DNA of 32,491 nucleotides from an uncultured Streptomyces sp. (GTDB lineage Bacteria > Actinomycetota > Actinomycetes > Streptomycetales > Streptomycetaceae). Each line of letters opens with the position of its first letter. The first letter of the stretch is position 1. The notes beneath the pieces are model-generated. The model did no database searches and had not been told where the DNA came from. It saw only the letters and a program-made list of their open reading frames with translations. Positions 32,415-32,491 of this stretch are shown one piece after another. Made by a program: the position numbers and the translations under genes. Location: the NCBI GenBank assembly GCA_946480485.1, contig CAMLJW010000003.1:1-32491 (forward strand), given 5' to 3'.

Positions 32415-32441
32415 CCCCCGCACCGCTGGAACGGCCGGGGG
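32415..32441 (+). promoter_or_regulatory. Leader hairpin before the truncated 3'-end gene
   Basis: CCCCCG (32415-32420) pairs with CGGGGG (32436-32441) around a 15-base loop that can itself pair partly (CCG/CGG). It lies about 30 bases upstream of the ATG at 32471, so it may be an attenuator or mRNA-stabilising stem of that gene's leader. Confidence 0.45.
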
Positions 32442-32470
32442 CATGGCCAACGCTGCAGAGGAGCGCCGAC

Positions 32471-32491
32471 ATGCCACAACTACCACGAACC
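32471..32491 (+). CDS. Start of a gene cut by the window edge
   Basis: ATG at 32471 follows AGAGGAG with a spacer of about eight bases and reads MPQLPRT before the window ends. Divergent from the HTH/TPR regulator. Product cannot be told from seven residues. Confidence 0.4.

Overview
The window looks like a chromosomal segment of a Streptomyces or a close relative. GC is very high with strong G/C third-position bias. Starts are often GTG behind GGAGG-type Shine-Dalgarno sites, and operon genes are joined by 4-base GTGA/ATGA overlaps. Family content also fits: GlbO-type globin, PknG-like kinase, Rv2466c-like DsbA protein, PadR-controlled ABC exporter. The last ~1.5 kb (about 30930-32491) is clearly AT-richer with different codon use and looks accessory.

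Layout. 1-1704: truncated haemoglobin (-) and a PCMT-like methyltransferase (+). 1722-12352: a seven-gene minus-strand operon, in transcription order GlnX-like four-helix membrane protein, GlnH-like solute-binding protein, helical protein of unknown function, PknG-like Ser/Thr kinase with TPRs, PP2C phosphatase, VWA protein, FHA protein. This is the most interesting part. It resembles the mycobacterial pknG-glnX-glnH amino-acid-sensing unit, extended by a dedicated phosphatase, a VWA adaptor and an FHA phospho-reader. Kinase, phosphatase and FHA protein each carry two N-terminal Cys4-type zinc ribbons. 12818-16904: a GtrB-GtrA-YfhO three-component glycosylation operon with both junctions translationally coupled; its first gene holds the only in-frame TTA codon I found in the window. 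17056-18960: MscS channel (-) and HNH endonuclease (+). 19115-21692: padR-ABC ATPase-FtsX permease operon with a strong-looking leaderless promoter. 21693-23308: gene-poor, with a small ORF containing 12-residue repeats, the decayed remains of a 4-alpha-glucanotransferase gene, and a small membrane protein. 23309-29929: two M1 aminopeptidase N paralogues flanking aspartate-semialdehyde dehydrogenase. 30149-30805: mycothiol-dependent-nitroreductase-like protein with CPWA in place of CPWC. 30960-32491: foreign-looking HTH/TPR regulator divergent from a gene cut by the window edge.

How the genes may work together (inference): the GlnH-like protein binds an extracytoplasmic ligand, perhaps Asp/Glu; the GlnX-like protein passes the signal across the membrane; the PknG-like kinase and PP2C set the phosphorylation of cytoplasmic targets; the FHA and VWA proteins read or scaffold that state. 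The GtrB/GtrA/YfhO proteins would make a polyprenyl-phosphate sugar, flip it, and transfer it to an envelope glycopolymer. The other loci are housekeeping or single functions and I see no direct link between them.
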